A stretch of DNA of 6,597 nt, from positions 6,085 through 12,681 of the forward strand of contig DIWQ01000005.1 in NCBI GenBank assembly GCA_002423555.1, written 5' to 3'. The notes beneath the pieces were generated by a model, which saw only the letters and a program-made list of their open reading frames with translations, had not been told where the DNA came from and did not search any database. This document shows positions 5,057 to 6,597 of the stretch, one piece after another; the first letter of the stretch is position 1, and each line of letters begins with the position of its first letter. Source of the DNA: Patescibacteria group bacterium UBA6102. GTDB taxonomy: Bacteria; Patescibacteriota; Minisyncoccia; Minisyncoccales; UBA5738. Position numbers and translations under genes: made by a program.

Positions 5057-6597
5057 ATGAATTTTGAAAAAGAAATCAAGGAATTGGAGAAAAAATTAGG
5101 AGGGTTGGAAGACCCGGCCGCGGCGGAAAAACAGCACCAAAAAGGCAAGCTCACCGCCCGCGAGCGGATTGCCGCGCTTTTGGACGCGGAAACTTTCACG
5201 GAGCTTGATTCGCTGGCGGAAACTCGTTTTGACCGGCTGGGGCTGGACAAGAAAAAGGTTTCCGGAGATGCGGTGGTTGCGGGATTCGGCAAGATCGCCG
5301 GCCGGCCGGTTTGCGTTTACAGTCAGGATTTCACCAAGATGGGCGGATCGCTGGGAGAGGCGCATGGCAAAAAAATTGTCAAAGTAATTGAAATGGCGCG
5401 CCAGACCGGTTGTCCGGCAATCGGCATCATTGATTCGGGCGGTGCGCGCATTCAAGAGGGAATCGCCAGTTTGGACGGGTACGCGGCGATTTTCAATGCC
5501 ATGGTCAAAGCGTCGGGGGTGGTGCCGCAAATTTCGGTGATTGTCGGTCCGTCGGCCGGCGGCGCGTGCTATGCGCCGGGATTGTCGGATTTCATTTTTA
5601 TGGTTGACGGCATCGGCCAAATGTTTATCACCGGTCCGGAAGTGGTGAAAAAAGTTACCGGCGAAGAAGTGACGCTGGACGCGCTGGGAGGTGCGGCGGC
5701 GCACTGCGCCAAGTCCGGCTGTGCCCATTTTCCATATGCCAATGAAAGGGAATGTTTTGCCGGAGTGAAAAAACTTTTGGGCTATTTGCCGCAAAACAAC
5801 GTTGACGATGCACCGCGTTCAAAAGGAATCCTGTCGGAATTGTTTGAAAAGGAAGAGAGCGCCAAGCTGGCCGGCATTGTTCCCGAAGAGGAAACCAAGG
5901 GTTATGATGTGCGGGAGGTGATTGCCGAGGTATTTGACGGCAATTCGTTTTTGGAGGTGCAGGCGGGATTTGCCGCCAACGCGGTGGTGGGATTGGCGCG
6001 GCTGAACGGCCATTCGCTGGGCGTGGTGGCCAACCAGCCCAAAATTATGGCCGGCGTTTTGGACATTGATTCCTCGGACAAAATTGCGCGGTTCGTGAAT
6101 TTTTGCGACGCATTCAATCTGCCGCTGGTCAATTTGGTGGACACTTCCGGTTATCTGCCGGGCGCGGCGCAGGAACATGGCGGCATTATTCGGCACGGCG
6201 CGAAAGTCTTATATGCCTATGCCGCCGCGGTGGTGCCCAAAGTGAGCGTGATTTTGCGCAAGGCGTTCGGCGGCGCTTACATCGCGCTGGCCAGCCGCCA
6301 ACTGGGTTATGATCGGGTGATTGCCTGGCCGGGAGCGCAAATCGCGGTGATGGGGCCGCAACAGGCTGCCAAGATTATTTACCATCGCGAGATTGCCGCG
6401 GCCAAAAATCCCGAAAAAGCCGAAGCTGAAAAAGCCGAAGAATTGCGCGAATTTGTCAACCCGTTCGCGGCGGCCAAACTCGGGCAGGTGGATATGGTGA
6501 TTCATCCCAAAGACACGCGCGCGATTCTGATCCGGCTGGTAGAGTCGCTGTTGACTAAGCGCGAGCCCAAAATCGCCCGCAAGCACGGCAATATGCC
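5057..6597 (+). CDS. Acyl-CoA carboxylase carboxyltransferase subunit, beta chain of propionyl-CoA carboxylase type (3' end just outside window)
   Basis: This subunit transfers the carboxyl group from carboxybiotin to an acyl-CoA. The frame is open for 513 codons from ATG 5057 to the window edge. The end, KHGNM followed by a partial CC- codon, matches the KHGN(I/M)PL terminus of the family, so only about two residues and the stop are missing. Family marks in order are KLTARERI (31-38), GGSLGEAHG (96-104), DSGGARIQEG (126-135), the N-domain oxyanion segment GPSAGGACYAPG (164-175), VDTSGYLPG (361-369) in the C-domain, RKAFGGAY (401-408), and AWPGAQIAVMG (423-433). Both crotonase-like halves are present in one chain, unlike split AccA/AccD. 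Position 409 is Ile, where propionyl-CoA carboxylases usually have Asp. The start is chosen because the N-terminal helix and KLTARERI sit at the usual distance; no Shine-Dalgarno sequence is seen. Presence of a biotin carboxylase in the cluster argues against a sodium-pump decarboxylase. Confidence 0.95.
   Translation, partial: MNFEKEIKELEKKLGGLEDPAAAEKQHQKGKLTARERIAALLDAETFTELDSLAETRFDRLGLDKKKVSGDAVVAGFGKIAGRPVCVYSQDFTKMGGSLGEAHGKKIVKVIEMARQTGCPAIGIIDSGGARIQEGIASLDGYAAIFNAMVKASGVVPQISVIVGPSAGGACYAPGLSDFIFMVDGIGQMFITGPEVVKKVTGEEVTLDALGGAAAHCAKSGCAHFPYANERECFAGVKKLLGYLPQNNVDDAPRSKGILSELFEKEESAKLAGIVPEEETKGYDVREVIAEVFDGNSFLEVQAGFAANAVVGLARLNGHSLGVVANQPKIMAGVLDIDSSDKIARFVNFCDAFNLPLVNLVDTSGYLPGAAQEHGGIIRHGAKVLYAYAAAVVPKVSVILRKAFGGAYIALASRQLGYDRVIAWPGAQIAVMGPQQAAKIIYHREIAAAKNPEKAEAEKAEELREFVNPFAAAKLGQVDMVIHPKDTRAILIRLVESLLTKREPKIARKHGNM

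Noticed and set aside
5096..5794. Open frame of 232 codons on the minus strand
   Set aside because: It lies entirely inside the carboxyltransferase gene, whose + strand frame carries all family motifs. Its Arg/His-rich product is typical of an antisense shadow.
1..6597. CRISPR array, tRNA, rRNA, transposase gene or attachment site
   Set aside because: No short regularly spaced direct repeats, no tRNA- or rRNA-like sequence and no transposase or integrase motif were seen in either strand.

Overview
The window carries most of a gene cluster for a biotin-dependent acyl-CoA carboxylase, interrupted by a secreted-lipase module. In order on the + strand it holds: the end of a biotin carboxylase (1-563), a free-standing biotin carboxyl carrier protein (579-962), an AT-rich tandemly duplicated segment with two small membrane proteins (about 967-2114), a large exported LCAT-like lipase (2115-4379), a biotin-protein ligase without a DNA-binding domain (4376-4924), an intergenic stretch with a long palindrome and two GC-rich mini-hairpins (4925-5056), and a carboxyltransferase subunit (from 5057) that stops only a few codons short of its expected end at the window edge. 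All convincing genes lie on the + strand and are packed with gaps of a few bases or a 4-base overlap, so much of it is probably one transcript.

The organism is probably a bacterium of the candidate phyla radiation (Patescibacteria, perhaps the Parcubacteria/Falkowbacteria side). The reasons are indirect: small membrane proteins starting with an RQKxWLxIFxAMFLVPEILW-type segment, a secreted LCAT-like lipase with beta-sandwich and helical C-terminal domains, AT-rich palindromic intergenic DNA next to CCCGCC/GGCGGG mini-hairpins, and no Shine-Dalgarno sequence before any start. This is inference from memory of such genomes, at low to moderate confidence.

Functionally, the ligase would attach biotin to Lys93 of the carrier protein, the biotin carboxylase would carboxylate that biotin with ATP and bicarbonate, and the carboxyltransferase would pass the carboxyl group to an acyl-CoA (acetyl-, propionyl- or similar). 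The set is thus nearly self-contained. The lipase module between carrier and ligase has no enzymatic need to be there. It looks like an insertion that grew by tandem duplication: the 5' signal-peptide end of the lipase gene occurs three times (971, 1549, 2115) and the small membrane-protein gene twice. Each repeat unit is about 570 bases, with conserved ends and a diverged centre.

Points that stand out are the duplicated signal-peptide/membrane-protein units with two competing reading frames, a biotin ligase with a rewritten biotinyl-AMP loop and no C-terminal domain, a 70-base near-palindrome abutting two tandem perfect hairpins, and a carboxyltransferase with Ile at the position known to set acyl-CoA preference.
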